From: Burkholderia latens
Lineage (GTDB): Bacteria; Pseudomonadota; Gammaproteobacteria; Burkholderiales; Burkholderiaceae
Assembly: GCF_902499045.1 (NCBI RefSeq)
Contig: NZ_CABVPL010000036.1
Location: forward strand, 1-64,000
Reading direction: 5' to 3'
Length of the DNA: 64,000 nucleotides
A model generated the notes under the pieces. The model had not been told where the DNA came from and made no database searches. It worked only from the letters and a program-made list of their open reading frames with translations. How positions within the stretch are numbered: position 1 is the first letter of the stretch; the number at the start of each line of letters is the position of its first letter. A program made the translations under genes and the position numbers. Of this stretch, positions 1 through 9,240 are shown piece after piece.

Positions 1-456
1 ACGGCGGCGAACGCGTCGGGGCTGAACGACGGCGCGGCGGCGGTGCTGGTGATGTCGGCGCAGAAGGCGGCGGCGCTCGGCCTGACGCCGCTTGCGCGGA
101 TCAAGGCGTACGCGAACGCGGGCGTGGATCCGAGCGTGATGGGGATGGGTCCGGTGCCGGCGTCGCGCCGTGCGCTGGAGCGCGCGGGCTGGACGCCGGG
201 CGACCTGGACCTGATGGAAATCAACGAGGCGTTCGCGGCGCAGGCGCTGGCGGTGCACAAGCAGATGGGCTGGGACACGTCGAAGGTGAACGTGAACGGC
301 GGGGCGATCGCGATCGGGCACCCGATCGGCGCGTCGGGCTGCCGGATTCTGGTGACGCTGCTGCACGAGATGGCCAAGCGCGACGCGAAGCGCGGGCTGG
401 CGTCGCTGTGCATCGGCGGCGGGATGGGCGTCGCGCTCGCGGTCGAGCGTCCGTAA
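1..456 (+). CDS. phaA: acetyl-CoA acetyltransferase (beta-ketothiolase), 3' part
   Basis: The last 151 codons of a thiolase; the start lies before the window. Thiolases condense two acetyl-CoA into acetoacetyl-CoA, the first step of polyhydroxybutyrate synthesis. The fragment opens with the [10 protein letters not shown] motif, has the GHPIGASG signature with its conserved His at fragment residue 107, and ends with CIGGGMG, whose Cys (residue 137) is the family's proton-transfer cysteine. The phaB reductase follows 116 bases downstream on the same strand, the usual Burkholderia phaA-phaB order, so I read this as the PHB thiolase and not a beta-oxidation thiolase. Confidence 0.93.
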   Translation, partial: TAANASGLNDGAAAVLVMSAQKAAALGLTPLARIKAYANAGVDPSVMGMGPVPASRRALERAGWTPGDLDLMEINEAFAAQALAVHKQMGWDTSKVNVNGGAIAIGHPIGASGCRILVTLLHEMAKRDAKRGLASLCIGGGMGVALAVERP

Positions 457-572
457 CCGGACGTTCGTCGCCACAGCAATCCGGGCGCCGGCCGATTGCG
501 GCTTCGGCCGGCGTTACGTGAAGTCAGAGGGGGCCTCCGGCAGCTCTCGAATCTAAAAATGGAGTGAGATTT

Positions 573-1313
573 ATGTCTCAGCGAATTGCGTACGTAACGG
601 GCGGGATGGGCGGCATCGGCACCAGCATCTGCCAGCGTCTGTCGAAAGACGGCTTCAAGGTGGTCGCAGGCTGCGGCCCGAACTCGCCGCGCCGCGTGAA
701 GTGGCTCGAGGAACAGAAGGCGCTCGGCTACGATTTCATCGCGTCGGAAGGCAACGTCGGCGACTGGGACTCGACCAAGGCAGCGTTCGACAAGGTCAAG
801 GCCGAAGTGGGCGAGGTCGACGTGCTGGTCAACAACGCGGGCATCACGCGCGACGTCGTGTTCCGCAAGATGACGCACGAAGACTGGACGGCCGTGATCG
901 ACACCAACCTGACGAGCCTGTTCAACGTGACGAAGCAGGTGATCGACGGGATGGTCGAACGCGGCTGGGGCCGGATCATCAACATTTCGTCGGTGAACGG
1001 CCAGAAAGGGCAATTCGGCCAGACGAACTACTCGACCGCGAAGGCCGGGATCCACGGCTTTACGATGGCGCTGGCGCAGGAAGTCGCAACGAAGGGCGTG
1101 ACGGTCAATACGGTATCGCCCGGCTACATCGGCACCGACATGGTGAAGGCGATCCGTCCGGACGTGCTCGAGAAGATCGTCGCGACGATTCCGGTGCGGC
1201 GTCTCGGCGCGCCGGAGGAAATCGGCTCGATCGTCGCGTGGCTCGCGTCGAACGATTCCGGCTTCGCGACGGGCGCCGACTTCTCGCTGAACGGCGGCCT
1301 GCACATGGGCTGA
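573..1313 (+). CDS. phaB: acetoacetyl-CoA reductase
   Basis: An SDR-family reductase of 246 residues, the usual PhaB length, reducing acetoacetyl-CoA to (R)-3-hydroxybutyryl-CoA with NADPH. The nucleotide-binding motif TGGMGGIG is at residues 9-16, NNAG follows in the middle, and the Ser-Tyr-Lys catalytic set is in NISSVNG and YSTAK. I chose ATG 573 because GGAGTGAG sits just upstream; a GTG at 564 is in frame but overlaps that ribosome-binding site. It lies between phaA and phaR and is followed by a strong hairpin. Confidence 0.95.
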   Translation: MSQRIAYVTGGMGGIGTSICQRLSKDGFKVVAGCGPNSPRRVKWLEEQKALGYDFIASEGNVGDWDSTKAAFDKVKAEVGEVDVLVNNAGITRDVVFRKMTHEDWTAVIDTNLTSLFNVTKQVIDGMVERGWGRIINISSVNGQKGQFGQTNYSTAKAGIHGFTMALAQEVATKGVTVNTVSPGYIGTDMVKAIRPDVLEKIVATIPVRRLGAPEEIGSIVAWLASNDSGFATGADFSLNGGLHMG

Positions 1314-1366
1314 ACGTCCGGGCTGCGCAGGCCGGCTCGGCCGTGCAGCCTGGCGTTTCCGAAGGC

Positions 1367-1397
1367 CCCCGCCTCCCGCTCCGGGAGGCGGGGATTT
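1367..1397 (+). terminator. hairpin between phaB and phaR
   Basis: A perfect 11-bp stem (CCCCGCCTCCC at 1367-1377, GGGAGGCGGGG at 1383-1393) with a 5-base loop, followed by ATTT. It looks like the phaAB terminator, although the U-run is short. It ends only 38 bases before the phaR start codon, so it could also act as a partial attenuator that lowers phaR expression relative to phaAB. Confidence 0.7.
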
Positions 1398-1431
1398 GTC
1401 ACTTGCGCTACGCTGCACCGAAAGGCGTTAC

Positions 1432-1998
1432 ATGACTACTACAAAGAAAACGGCCGAGCGGCTCATCAAGAAGTATCCGAACCGCCGGCTCTACGATACC
1501 GAGACAAGCACGTACATCACGCTGACCGACGTCAAGCAGCTCGTGCTGGAGCAGGAGGACTTCAAGGTCGTCGATGCGAAATCCAACGAAGACCTGACGC
1601 GCAGCATCCTGCTGCAGATCATTCTCGAGGAGGAGAGCGGCGGCGTGCCGATGTTCTCGTCGTCGATGCTGTCGCAGATCATCCGTTTCTACGGTCATGC
1701 GATGCAGGGGATGATGGGCACGTACCTCGAAAAGAACATCCAGGCATTCATCGACATCCAGAACAAGCTTGCCGATCAGTCGAAGAACCTTTACGAAGGC
1801 AACGCGATGAATCCGGAAGTCTGGTCGCAGTTCATGAACATGCAGGCGCCGATGATGCAAGGGATGATGACGAGCTACATCGAGCAGTCGAAGAACATGT
1901 TCGTGCAGATGCAGGAGCAGATGCAGAACCAGGCGAAGTCGATGTTCAGCACGTTCCCGTTCAAGCAACCGGGTGCGCCGGAACCCGAAAAGAAGTAA
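1432..1998 (+). CDS. phaR: polyhydroxyalkanoate synthesis repressor PhaR
   Basis: A 188-residue regulator. The N-terminal PHB/PHA accumulation regulator domain (KKYPNRRLYDT near residues 12-22) binds DNA in this family; the Met- and Gln-rich C-terminal part (many MQ and QM pairs) matches the polymer-sensing and oligomerising region. PhaR represses phasin genes and itself until PHB granules titrate it. I chose ATG 1432 over an in-frame TTG at 1396, because the latter would start just beyond the hairpin stem and add twelve residues unlike the family. Confidence 0.93.
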   Translation: MTTTKKTAERLIKKYPNRRLYDTETSTYITLTDVKQLVLEQEDFKVVDAKSNEDLTRSILLQIILEEESGGVPMFSSSMLSQIIRFYGHAMQGMMGTYLEKNIQAFIDIQNKLADQSKNLYEGNAMNPEVWSQFMNMQAPMMQGMMTSYIEQSKNMFVQMQEQMQNQAKSMFSTFPFKQPGAPEPEKK

Positions 1999-2402
1999 CG
2001 CTTGCGCGGCACGCCGGCCGCGGCGGCGCGAGCTGGCGGATGGCCGGCGCCGTGACGCGCAGCGGTGCGGTTGCGCCGCGCGCGTGCTTCGGCGCCGCGA
2101 TGGTCGGCGGCTCGCCGCCGCAAGGGGTCGCCGACGGTCGTTCCTGATCGTCGGCACCTGCTACGCGCGCTGTCGCGCAGCGCAGGCATGACCGTCGTCG
2201 GTCGTTCGAATTCCGCATCAGCAGCGAAGCACCACCGGAACATGTCGCGCCGGACGGTGCGCGTTCGTCCCGGTCACGGGCACGATCAGATGTTCGGTGC
2301 CGCGTCGCGCCGGCGTGGCACAAGCGCCGCCCGACCGACACAAAGCATGCGACGGATCCGAAGCGCGTCGACACGCACGCTCGCAGCGGTCCGTCGACCC
2401 GT
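1999..2402. other. 404-bp intergenic region
   Basis: GC-rich stretch between phaR and a convergent minus-strand gene. I see no gene with plausible start, ribosome-binding site and composition. A 7-bp inverted repeat (GCCGACG at 2130-2136, CGTCGGC at 2149-2155) may be part of the phaR terminator, but such repeats are common at this base composition. Confidence 0.5.
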
Positions 2403-2657
2403 TCAGTGGGCCTGGCCGAAATCCTCGTGTTCGTCCGCCGGCGGCAGGTCGAGGACGAGCTTCACCGCACAGTAGTTCGCCTTCAGCGAAAACACGCGGC
2501 CGATCACGAGAAACGTCTGGCGCAAATTCTCGAGCTCGACGAAGTCGCCCGGCTGCGGCACATGCGCGCCCTGGTCATACGAAAAGCTGGTGTTGGTCTG
2601 CTCGGTGATGGTTTCGGCAGCGTGCTCGGTGAATTCGATCGTGATGTGGGTGGTCAT
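2403..2657 (-). CDS. small conserved hypothetical protein
   Basis: An 84-residue protein I cannot assign. It is acidic, lacks a signal peptide or membrane segment, and has a compact beta-rich look (MTTHITIEFTEH at the start; GDFVELENLRQTFLVIGRVF in the middle, resembling a small barrel). It lies alone between phaR and rimO, convergent with phaR and divergent from rimO. Codon use matches the neighbours, so it is probably a real chromosomal gene. It is probably cytoplasmic. Confidence 0.7.
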   Translation of the reverse strand: MTTHITIEFTEHAAETITEQTNTSFSYDQGAHVPQPGDFVELENLRQTFLVIGRVFSLKANYCAVKLVLDLPPADEHEDFGQAH

Positions 2658-2860
2658 GCGAACCCCGTCTAGTAGGTGAAGAGAGCGGATGTCGGGATTC
2701 TCGCATAGCGGCGCGGCCGCGCCGCGGCGATCGTCGAGCGGTGGTGCAGGGCGCTCACCGCCGTCGTGAAAGGGCTGGATTTCCGATGCCTCGCGGCGAG
2801 CGGGTTCGCTCGTGCTCGCCGCATATTGGGGCCGCGACCCCGGCGTTTCGTCCGCCGGTT

Positions 2861-2890
2861 TTGCCTCGCTGACCCATAAATAGCTGTAAA
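2861..2890 (+). promoter_or_regulatory. candidate promoter of rimO
   Basis: TTGCCT at 2861-2866 and TGTAAA at 2885-2890 are separated by 18 bases and lie 35 bases before the rimO ATG, in the only AT-richer patch of this intergenic region. This is a match by eye to a sigma-70 promoter. Confidence 0.35.
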
Positions 2891-2924
2891 CTCACGCTTT
2901 TGCCGCCACGCCCCCACATTCCAG

Positions 2925-4286
2925 ATGTCCCAGTCCCCCAAAGTAGGGTTCGTATCGCTCGGGTGCCCGAAGGCCCTCGTCGACTCCGAACAAATCATCA
3001 CGCAGCTGCGCGCCGAAGGCTATGAAATCTCCGGCACGTACGACGGCGCCGACCTCGTCGTCGTCAACACCTGCGGCTTCATCGACGAAGCCGTGCAGGA
3101 AAGCCTCGACGCGATCGGCGAAGCGCTGACCGAGAACGGCAAGGTGATCGTCACCGGCTGCCTCGGTGCGAAGTCCAGCGCCAGCGGCTCGAACCTGATC
3201 GAGGAAGTTCACCCGAAGGTGCTCGCCGTCACCGGCCCGCACGCGGTCGGCGAAGTGATGCAGGCCGTGCATTCGCACCTGCCGAAGCCGCACGATCCGT
3301 TCGTCGATCTCGTGCCGGCCGCCGGCATCAAGCTCACGCCGCGCCACTACGCGTACCTGAAGATCTCCGAAGGTTGCAACCACCGCTGCACGTTCTGCAT
3401 CATCCCGTCGATGCGCGGCGATCTGGTGTCGCGTCCGGTCGCCGAAGTGATGCTCGAAGCCGAGAACCTGTTCAAGTCGGGCGTGAAGGAACTGCTCGTG
3501 ATCTCGCAGGACACGAGCGCATACGGCGTCGACGTGAAGTACCGCACGGGTTTCTGGAACGGCAAGCCGATCAAGACGCGCATGACCGACCTCGTCGCCG
3601 CGCTCGGCGAGCTCGCCGCGCAGTACGGCGCGTGGGTGCGCCTGCACTACGTGTATCCGTATCCGAGCGTCGACGAAGTCATTCCGCTGATGGCCGAAGG
3701 CCCGTTCAAGGGCCACGTGCTGCCGTATCTCGACGTGCCGTTCCAGCACGCGCATCCGGAAGTGCTGAAGCGCATGAAGCGTCCGGCGAACGCGGAGAAG
3801 GTGCTCGAGCGCGTGCAGAAGTGGCGCGAGATCTGCCCGGACCTGACGATCCGCAGCACGTTCATCGCCGGTTTCCCCGGCGAGACGGAAGCGCAGTTCG
3901 AAACGCTGCTCGACTTCGTCCGCGACGCGGAACTCGATCGCGTCGGCTGCTTCGCGTATTCGCCGGTCGAAGGCGCGACGGCGAACGAGCTCGACGGCGC
4001 ATTGCCCGACGAGGTTCGCGAAGAGCGCCGCGCGCGCTTCATGGAAGTCGCGGAGGAAGTGTCGGCGCGGCGCATGCAGCGCAAGGTCGGCAAGACCGTG
4101 AAGGTGCTGATCGACGAAGTCAGCGCGGAAGGCGGCATCGGCCGCACGGCCGCGGATGCGCCGGAGATCGACGGCGTCGTCTATGTCGAGCCGGCCGCGA
4201 AGGCGTCGAAGCGCTACAAGGTCGGCGATTTCGTGTCGGTGAAGATCACCGGCGCGGACGGCCACGACCTGTGGGGCGAGGTCTAG
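2925..4286 (+). CDS. rimO: ribosomal protein uS12 methylthiotransferase
   Basis: A 453-residue radical SAM methylthiotransferase that modifies the conserved aspartate of ribosomal protein S12. The N-terminal UPF0004 domain has Cys in SLGCPK, NTCGF and TGCLG for one Fe-S cluster; the radical SAM motif CNHRCTFC supplies C151, C155 and C158; a C-terminal TRAM domain ends the protein ([22 protein letters not shown]). Length and motifs match RimO and not MiaB. It stops 3 bases before the next gene, suggesting joint transcription. Confidence 0.96.
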   Translation: MSQSPKVGFVSLGCPKALVDSEQIITQLRAEGYEISGTYDGADLVVVNTCGFIDEAVQESLDAIGEALTENGKVIVTGCLGAKSSASGSNLIEEVHPKVLAVTGPHAVGEVMQAVHSHLPKPHDPFVDLVPAAGIKLTPRHYAYLKISEGCNHRCTFCIIPSMRGDLVSRPVAEVMLEAENLFKSGVKELLVISQDTSAYGVDVKYRTGFWNGKPIKTRMTDLVAALGELAAQYGAWVRLHYVYPYPSVDEVIPLMAEGPFKGHVLPYLDVPFQHAHPEVLKRMKRPANAEKVLERVQKWREICPDLTIRSTFIAGFPGETEAQFETLLDFVRDAELDRVGCFAYSPVEGATANELDGALPDEVREERRARFMEVAEEVSARRMQRKVGKTVKVLIDEVSAEGGIGRTAADAPEIDGVVYVEPAAKASKRYKVGDFVSVKITGADGHDLWGEV

Positions 4287-4289
4287 GCG

Positions 4290-5225
4290 ATGCCCGCAGC
4301 GTTCCCGCAGATCCTCGCGCTCGGCGAGGCGATGATCGAATTCAACCAGGCGCAGCCGGGCCGTCCCGAGTTCCTGCAAGGCTTCGGCGGGGACACGTCG
4401 AACTTCTGCATCGCCGCGGCGCGCCAAGGCGCGTCGACGGGCTTCGTGTCGGCGATCGGCGACGATCCGTTCGGCCGCTTGCTGACCGACATGTGGGCGG
4501 CCGAGCAGGTCGACACGACGTACGTGCGGATTGACCGCACCGCACCGACCGGCGTGTATTTCGTCACGCACGGCGCGGACGGTCATCAGTTCGATTATCT
4601 GCGCGCGGGTTCCGCCGCGAGCCGGTATTCGGCGGCCGACCTGCCGTTGGATGCGCTGGCCGCGGCGAAGGCCATGCATCTGTCGGGCATCAGCCTCGCA
4701 ATCAGCACGGCCGCGTGCGACGCCGCATTCGCGGCGATCGCGCATGCGCGCAGCAACGGTGCGCAGGTGAGCTTCGACACGAACCTGCGCCTGAAGCTGT
4801 GGCCGCTGCCGCGCGCGCGGGCGGTAATGCGCGAAGCGCTGCGGCAGACCGACATCTGCCTGCCGAGCTGGGACGACGTCACGGCGCTCACGGGCGCGAA
4901 CGATCGCGACGCGATCGTCGATGCGATGCTCGAGCACGGGCCGCAGGTCGTCGCGCTGAAGCTCGGCAAGGAAGGCGCGTACGTTGCGACGCCGGCGGAA
5001 CGGCGCGTGGTGCCGGGTTTCGCGGTCGAGGCCGTCGACGCGACGGGCGCGGGCGACTGCTTCGGCGGCGCGTTCGTCGCGCGGCTCGTCGCGGGCGACG
5101 ATCCGTTCACGGCCGCGCGTTACGCTAACGCGGCGGCGGCACTGTCGACGACGGGCTACGGCGCGGTCGCGCCGATTCCGCATCGCGCGGCAGTGGAACG
5201 CCTGATGCAGGGCGGGCGAATCTGA
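4290..5225 (+). CDS. kdgK: PfkB-family sugar kinase, 2-keto-3-deoxygluconate kinase type
   Basis: A 311-residue ribokinase-fold kinase. The N-terminal GEAMIEFNQ and GGDTSNFCIAAARQG match KDG kinases, and the C-terminal PfkB signature DATGAGDCFGG (residues 250-260) holds the catalytic Asp256. The likely reaction is phosphorylation of 2-keto-3-deoxygluconate in the Entner-Doudoroff branch. It starts 3 bases after the rimO stop, though no functional link to rimO is known. A second PfkB kinase lies at 59403, so substrate specificity should not be assumed from the family alone. Confidence 0.82.
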   Translation: MPAAFPQILALGEAMIEFNQAQPGRPEFLQGFGGDTSNFCIAAARQGASTGFVSAIGDDPFGRLLTDMWAAEQVDTTYVRIDRTAPTGVYFVTHGADGHQFDYLRAGSAASRYSAADLPLDALAAAKAMHLSGISLAISTAACDAAFAAIAHARSNGAQVSFDTNLRLKLWPLPRARAVMREALRQTDICLPSWDDVTALTGANDRDAIVDAMLEHGPQVVALKLGKEGAYVATPAERRVVPGFAVEAVDATGAGDCFGGAFVARLVAGDDPFTAARYANAAAALSTTGYGAVAPIPHRAAVERLMQGGRI

Positions 5226-5244
5226 AGCAAGGGAGCAACACGAA

Positions 5245-5787
5245 GTGGGTCGATATTCGGAATGGCAACGGGCGCTGGTGATCGCCGGCGCGCTGGCCGC
5301 GGCGCTTGCGATGCCGGGGGCGGCCGCGGCGCAGGCCACGGCGCCGGGCGCGCAGCAGGATGAAGCGGCGCCGGCGCGGCCGCTGCGGCCGAGCCCGGAA
5401 TTCGCGCGCCTGCCGCGCTACGAAGGCACGCTCGGCGACCGTCCGATCGTCGTCCATCTCGGGCCGAAGGCGGATGAAGAGGGCGTGCACGGCGAATACC
5501 AGTTCGCCGACACGGGTGAGGTGATCCTGCTCGCCGGCGATCGCGACGGCGACACGCTGGAGATCGAGGAATCGAACGACGGTACGAACATCACGGGCGT
5601 GTGGATCGGCCGCTTCGACGCGACGGGCGCGCTGAAGGCCGACCGGATGAATTCGGATGAATCGGACCCGCAACCGGTCGTGCTGCGCCCGGCGCCGGAC
5701 AAGCGCGCGGCGCTGCAGGTGCGCGACGGCCGCGTGCAGGAGATCGAGACGGTCGCCGGCGTGGTGAACCTGCGAACCGGCGACTGA
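5245..5787 (+). CDS. exported hypothetical protein
   Basis: A 180-residue protein of unknown function with a GTG start preceded by AAGGGAGCAAC. Residues 1-29 form a typical Sec signal peptide (hydrophobic run LVIAGALAAALAMPGAAAAQA). The mature part is hydrophilic and acidic, with a possible beta-repeat (YEGTLGDRPIVVHLGP, GEVILLAGDRDGDTLEIEES) suggesting a small periplasmic beta-protein. It follows kdgK by 19 bases and may be in the same transcript. Confidence 0.75.
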   Translation: MGRYSEWQRALVIAGALAAALAMPGAAAAQATAPGAQQDEAAPARPLRPSPEFARLPRYEGTLGDRPIVVHLGPKADEEGVHGEYQFADTGEVILLAGDRDGDTLEIEESNDGTNITGVWIGRFDATGALKADRMNSDESDPQPVVLRPAPDKRAALQVRDGRVQEIETVAGVVNLRTGD

Positions 5788-5899
5788 ACGCGTGCTGGCT
5801 TGGCGCATGCGGCGCGCATTGTACCGGGCCAACCGTGCCGATTTTGGCTAATCTAGCGGCATCTTCCGCAACCGAACGGCCTTGCTACGGCCTCCTGCC

Positions 5900-7084
5900 A
5901 TGACTGCATCCAACCCGAAGCGCGCGCTGCAAACCCGCATCGTTCAACCCGACGACGTCATTCCGGATGGCTTCCGCTCGTTCGTGCCGCCGGTCGCGCG
6001 CGCGTCGACGGTCGTGTTCCCCGATCTCGCGACGATGCGCGCGCTCGTGTGGCACAACGACAACCAGTGGCGCTACGGGCTGCATGCGACGCCGACGTCG
6101 CTCGCGCTCGCACAGCGGCTCGCCGAGATCGAGGGCGGCACGCACGCGCTGCTGCAGCCGTCGGGCCTCGCCGCGATCACGAACGTCTACTTCGGGATCG
6201 TGAAGGCGGGCGACGACGTGCTGATTCCGAACAACGTCTATGGGCCGAACGCCGATTTCGGCAACTGGCTCGCGAAGGATTTCGGCATCACCGCGCGTTT
6301 CTACGATCCGCTCGTCGGCGCCGGGATTGCCGAGTTGATTCGGCCGAACACGCGGCTGATCTGGATCGAGGCGCCGGGCTCGGTGACGATGGAAGTGCCC
6401 GACGTGCGCGCGATCACGACGGCCGCGCGCGCGCGCGGGATCGTCACCGCGATCGACAACACGTATTCGGCCGGGCTCGCGTTCAAGCCGTTCGAGCACG
6501 GCGTCGACATCTCGGTGCAGGCGTTGACCAAATACCAGTCGGGCGGCAGCGACGTGCTGATGGGCGCGACGATCACCGCGAACGCGGAATTGCATGCGCA
6601 ACTGAAGCTCGCGCGGATGCGCTGCGGGATCGGCGTGTCGGTCGACGATTGCTCGCTGGTGATTCGCAGCCTGCCGAGCATGCAGGTGCGCTTCGACGCG
6701 CACAGCAAGAGCGCGCTCGCGCTCGCGCAATGGCTGAAGGGGCGTCCGGAGATCGCGGCGGTGCTGCATCCGCAACTGCCGGACTGCCCGGGCCATGAAT
6801 CGTTCGTGCGCGACTTCACCGGCGCGGGCGGGCTGTTCTCCGTGGTGTTCGACGAACGCTACAGCAGCGAGCAGATCGATCGATTCGTCGAGGCGCTCGA
6901 GCTGTTCGCAATCGGCTGGAGCTGGGGCGGCGCGTGCAGCCTCGCAATGCCGTACGACGTGGCGTCGATGCGCACGGACTGGCCGCATCGCGGCACGCTG
7001 GTGCGCTTCTACGTCGGTCTCGAGGATGAAGGCGACCTGCGCGCGGACATCGAACGCGCGATGCAGGCCACGCTCGGCCGATAA
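5900..7084 (+). CDS. metC: cystathionine beta-lyase
   Basis: A 394-residue Cys/Met-metabolism PLP enzyme that cleaves cystathionine to homocysteine, pyruvate and ammonia in methionine biosynthesis. The PLP-binding Lys is K211 in LTKYQSGGSDV; other fold signatures are QPSGLAAI, DNTYSAGL and the C-terminal SLAMPYD and RFYVGLED. These match MetC more than cystathionine gamma-synthase. ATG 5900 was preferred to an in-frame start at 5882 because it fits the family N-terminus. A bidirectional terminator separates it from convergent serB. Confidence 0.9.
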   Translation: MTASNPKRALQTRIVQPDDVIPDGFRSFVPPVARASTVVFPDLATMRALVWHNDNQWRYGLHATPTSLALAQRLAEIEGGTHALLQPSGLAAITNVYFGIVKAGDDVLIPNNVYGPNADFGNWLAKDFGITARFYDPLVGAGIAELIRPNTRLIWIEAPGSVTMEVPDVRAITTAARARGIVTAIDNTYSAGLAFKPFEHGVDISVQALTKYQSGGSDVLMGATITANAELHAQLKLARMRCGIGVSVDDCSLVIRSLPSMQVRFDAHSKSALALAQWLKGRPEIAAVLHPQLPDCPGHESFVRDFTGAGGLFSVVFDERYSSEQIDRFVEALELFAIGWSWGGACSLAMPYDVASMRTDWPHRGTLVRFYVGLEDEGDLRADIERAMQATLGR

Positions 7085-7104
7085 CCGGATCGAAACGGAA
7101 AACG

Positions 7105-7139
7105 AAACGCCGGCGCGATGTTGAATCGCGCCGGCGTTT
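7105..7139. terminator. bidirectional terminator between metC and serB
   Basis: A perfect 15-bp stem (arms 7105-7119 and 7125-7139, loop GTTGA) flanked by A-run and T-run on the two sides, placed between convergent genes. It can terminate both strands. Confidence 0.9.
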
Positions 7140-7159
7140 TCATTGGCGGTGTGTGGGAA

Positions 7160-8005
7160 TCAGAACAGCCGCAGCAAGCCGTCGAGACCGACGTGGTCGA
7201 ACGCGACGGTCGCCGCATCGCGCACGACCGGCTTCGCGTGGAACGCGACCGACAATCCGGCTTCGGCCATCATCTTCAGGTCATTCGACCCGTCGCCCAT
7301 CGCGATCGCGCGGCTCGGCGCGATGCCGAGCGATGCGCACGTGTCGCGCAGCAGGCGCGCCTTCACGTCCGCGTTGACGATCTCGCCGAGCACCTTGCCC
7401 GTCAGCTTGCCGTCGACGATTTCCAGCGTGTTCGCATGCGCGTAGTCGAGGCCGACGCGTGCCTTCAGGCGCTCGGTGAAGAACGTGAAACCGCCCGACA
7501 CGAGCAGCGTCTTCAGGCCCGCGGCCTTGACGCCGGCCAGCATCGTTTCCGCGCCCGGCGACAACTGCAGCCGCTCGTCGTACACGCGCTCGAGCGCTTG
7601 CGCATCGAGCCCCGCGAGCAGCGCGACGCGGCGCGTGAGGCTTTCGTTGAAGTCGCGGATCTCGCCGCGCATCGACGCTTCGGTGATCTCGGCAACCTGT
7701 GTCTTCAGCCCGCAGAAATCGGCGATCTCGTCGATACATTCGATCGTGATCAGCGTCGAGTCCATGTCCATCACGACGAGGCCGAAATCGGCGAGCGTCC
7801 GGCCGGCTTCGACGAAGCCGAAGTCGAGCGCATGCGTGCCGCAGTATGCGTCGATGTCGAGGCGCTGCGCCGGGTTCGCGTTTTCGATGCGCAGCGCATG
7901 CTCGTCGGTCTGCACGATGCGGGTGCCGCGCGACAGCGCGAGCAGCGGTTTGTGATGCGCGTCCGACAGCGGCGCGAGACTCTGGATGACGAGGTTGTGG
8001 GTCAT
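7160..8005 (-). CDS. serB: phosphoserine phosphatase
   Basis: A 281-residue HAD phosphatase for the last step of serine biosynthesis. The catalytic motif DMDST is at residues 80-84 (nucleophile D80, acid D82), then SGGFTFF (motif II) and GDGSNDLKM (motif IV). The N-terminal 75 residues match the regulatory extension of proteobacterial SerB. I chose MTHNLVIQ at 8005; the frame stays open upstream to 8143 but that extension is low-complexity Arg/Ala/Pro and contains a leader hairpin. Confidence 0.95.
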   Translation of the reverse strand: MTHNLVIQSLAPLSDAHHKPLLALSRGTRIVQTDEHALRIENANPAQRLDIDAYCGTHALDFGFVEAGRTLADFGLVVMDMDSTLITIECIDEIADFCGLKTQVAEITEASMRGEIRDFNESLTRRVALLAGLDAQALERVYDERLQLSPGAETMLAGVKAAGLKTLLVSGGFTFFTERLKARVGLDYAHANTLEIVDGKLTGKVLGEIVNADVKARLLRDTCASLGIAPSRAIAMGDGSNDLKMMAEAGLSVAFHAKPVVRDAATVAFDHVGLDGLLRLF

Positions 8006-8037
8006 GACGGAATGATTGGAAGCGAATGAAACGCGTG

Positions 8038-8058
8038 CGCGGCCGCCAGGCGGCCGCG
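8038..8058 (-). repeat. strong inverted repeat in the serB leader
   Basis: Ten-base arms CGCGGCCGCC (8038-8047) and GGCGGCCGCG (8049-8058) around one base. It lies 33 bases upstream of the serB start codon. It could fold in the mRNA leader or be a protein-binding palindrome; nothing decides between these. Confidence 0.5.
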
Positions 8059-8178
8059 TGCGAGCGCGGGCCGCACCCGGCGGGGCCGCTGCGTCGCGAA
8101 CGCGCCATTGTAGCCGGTTGATGTCCGGGCGCGATCGGATCATCCGCGGCGGCGCCGGCGCCGCCTACCGGACGCCAC

Positions 8179-9111
8179 TCAGGCGCGATCCCAGTACGGC
8201 GGATCGCCGAAGTGTTCGGCCAGGAATGTGATGAACGCGAGCGTCTTCAGCGGCACGTGCGCGCGGCTCGGGTAGACGGCCCAGATCGCGACGTCGTCCG
8301 CGAACGGGTAGTCGTCGAGCACGGTCACGAGCGCGCCGCTCGCGAGCAGCGGGCCGACGTCCCACGTCGACTTGATCGCGATGCCGAAGCCGTCGACGAG
8401 CGCCTCGCGAATCGCCTCGCCGTTGCTCGCGACGAGCCGGCCGCCGACACGCACGGTGAGCCGGCCTTGCGGCGTGACGAACGACCAGTCGCGCTGGTCG
8501 CCGAGGATCACGCATTCGTGCTGCGCGAGATCGGCCGGGTGGCGCGGCGTGCCGCGCTCCGCCAGATACGCGGGCGAGCAGCACAGCACGCGCCGGTTCG
8601 CGGCCAGCTTGCGCGCGACGAGCGTCGAATCCTTCAGCGCGCCGAGGCGGATCGCGACGTCGTAGCCGTCGTCGACGAGATCGACGATCTCGTCGGACAG
8701 ACGCAGGTCGAGCGATACCGACGGATAGCGGCGCAGGAACGCCGGAATCACGGGCGCGACGTGCTGGCGCCCGAACGACGACGACATCGACACCTTGAGC
8801 CGGCCGTACGGCTCGCTGCGGCCGTGGCCGACCGACGCGCGCGCGGCGTCGGCGGCCGACAGCAGCGCCTCGGCGCGGGCCATGAATACTTCGCCGTCCT
8901 GCGTGAGGCTGATGCGGCGGGTGGTGCGATGCAGCAATCGCGCGCCGAGCTGGCGCTCGAGCTGCGCGATGCGGGCGCTCGCGACCGCGGCCGACACGCC
9001 GAACTCGCGCCCGGCCGCGCTGACGTTCGCGAGCAGCGCGGCGCGCACGAACAGGCCGACGTCGAGCAGATCGAGCGGCTTGTCGGGGGACGGAATCGGA
9101 TCGGCGGTCAT
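8179..9111 (-). CDS. LysR-family transcriptional regulator
   Basis: A 310-residue LTTR with an N-terminal winged helix (LFVRAALLANVSAAGREFGVS, then ARIAQLERQLGARLLHRTTRRI) and a C-terminal substrate-binding domain. The ending, with PSRAHVPLKTLAFITFLAEHF, is typical of the DsdC/CrgA-like subgroup. It is divergent from the dehydrogenase at 9241 with 129 bases between them, and that gap holds a perfect inverted repeat. The usual arrangement is that the LTTR represses itself and controls the divergent gene. The inducer cannot be read from the sequence. Confidence 0.9.
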   Translation of the reverse strand: MTADPIPSPDKPLDLLDVGLFVRAALLANVSAAGREFGVSAAVASARIAQLERQLGARLLHRTTRRISLTQDGEVFMARAEALLSAADAARASVGHGRSEPYGRLKVSMSSSFGRQHVAPVIPAFLRRYPSVSLDLRLSDEIVDLVDDGYDVAIRLGALKDSTLVARKLAANRRVLCCSPAYLAERGTPRHPADLAQHECVILGDQRDWSFVTPQGRLTVRVGGRLVASNGEAIREALVDGFGIAIKSTWDVGPLLASGALVTVLDDYPFADDVAIWAVYPSRAHVPLKTLAFITFLAEHFGDPPYWDRA

Positions 9112-9121
9112 TATTCTGATA

Positions 9122-9142
9122 TTCCTGAAAATGTTTCAGGAA
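9122..9142. promoter_or_regulatory. probable LysR operator
   Basis: A perfect 9-bp inverted repeat: TTCCTGAAA (9122-9130), spacer ATG, TTTCAGGAA (9134-9142). It fits the T-N11-A architecture of LTTR sites and starts 11 bases from the LysR start codon, between divergent genes. It probably mediates autorepression and control of the 9241 gene. Confidence 0.7.
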
Positions 9143-9240
9143 ATATAGCGGTTTTCTCGAATGATCGGGCGTCCTACGATGGCATTCATGGGCCGCGCCG
9201 CGGCCTGTCCGATTCCCCGAACCTGATAGGAGCCTCCGTG

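Noticed and set aside
2892-5339. 815-residue open frame on the minus strand
   Set aside because: Antisense to rimO and kdgK; Arg/Ala/His-rich composition is the shadow of GC-rich codons on the other strand.
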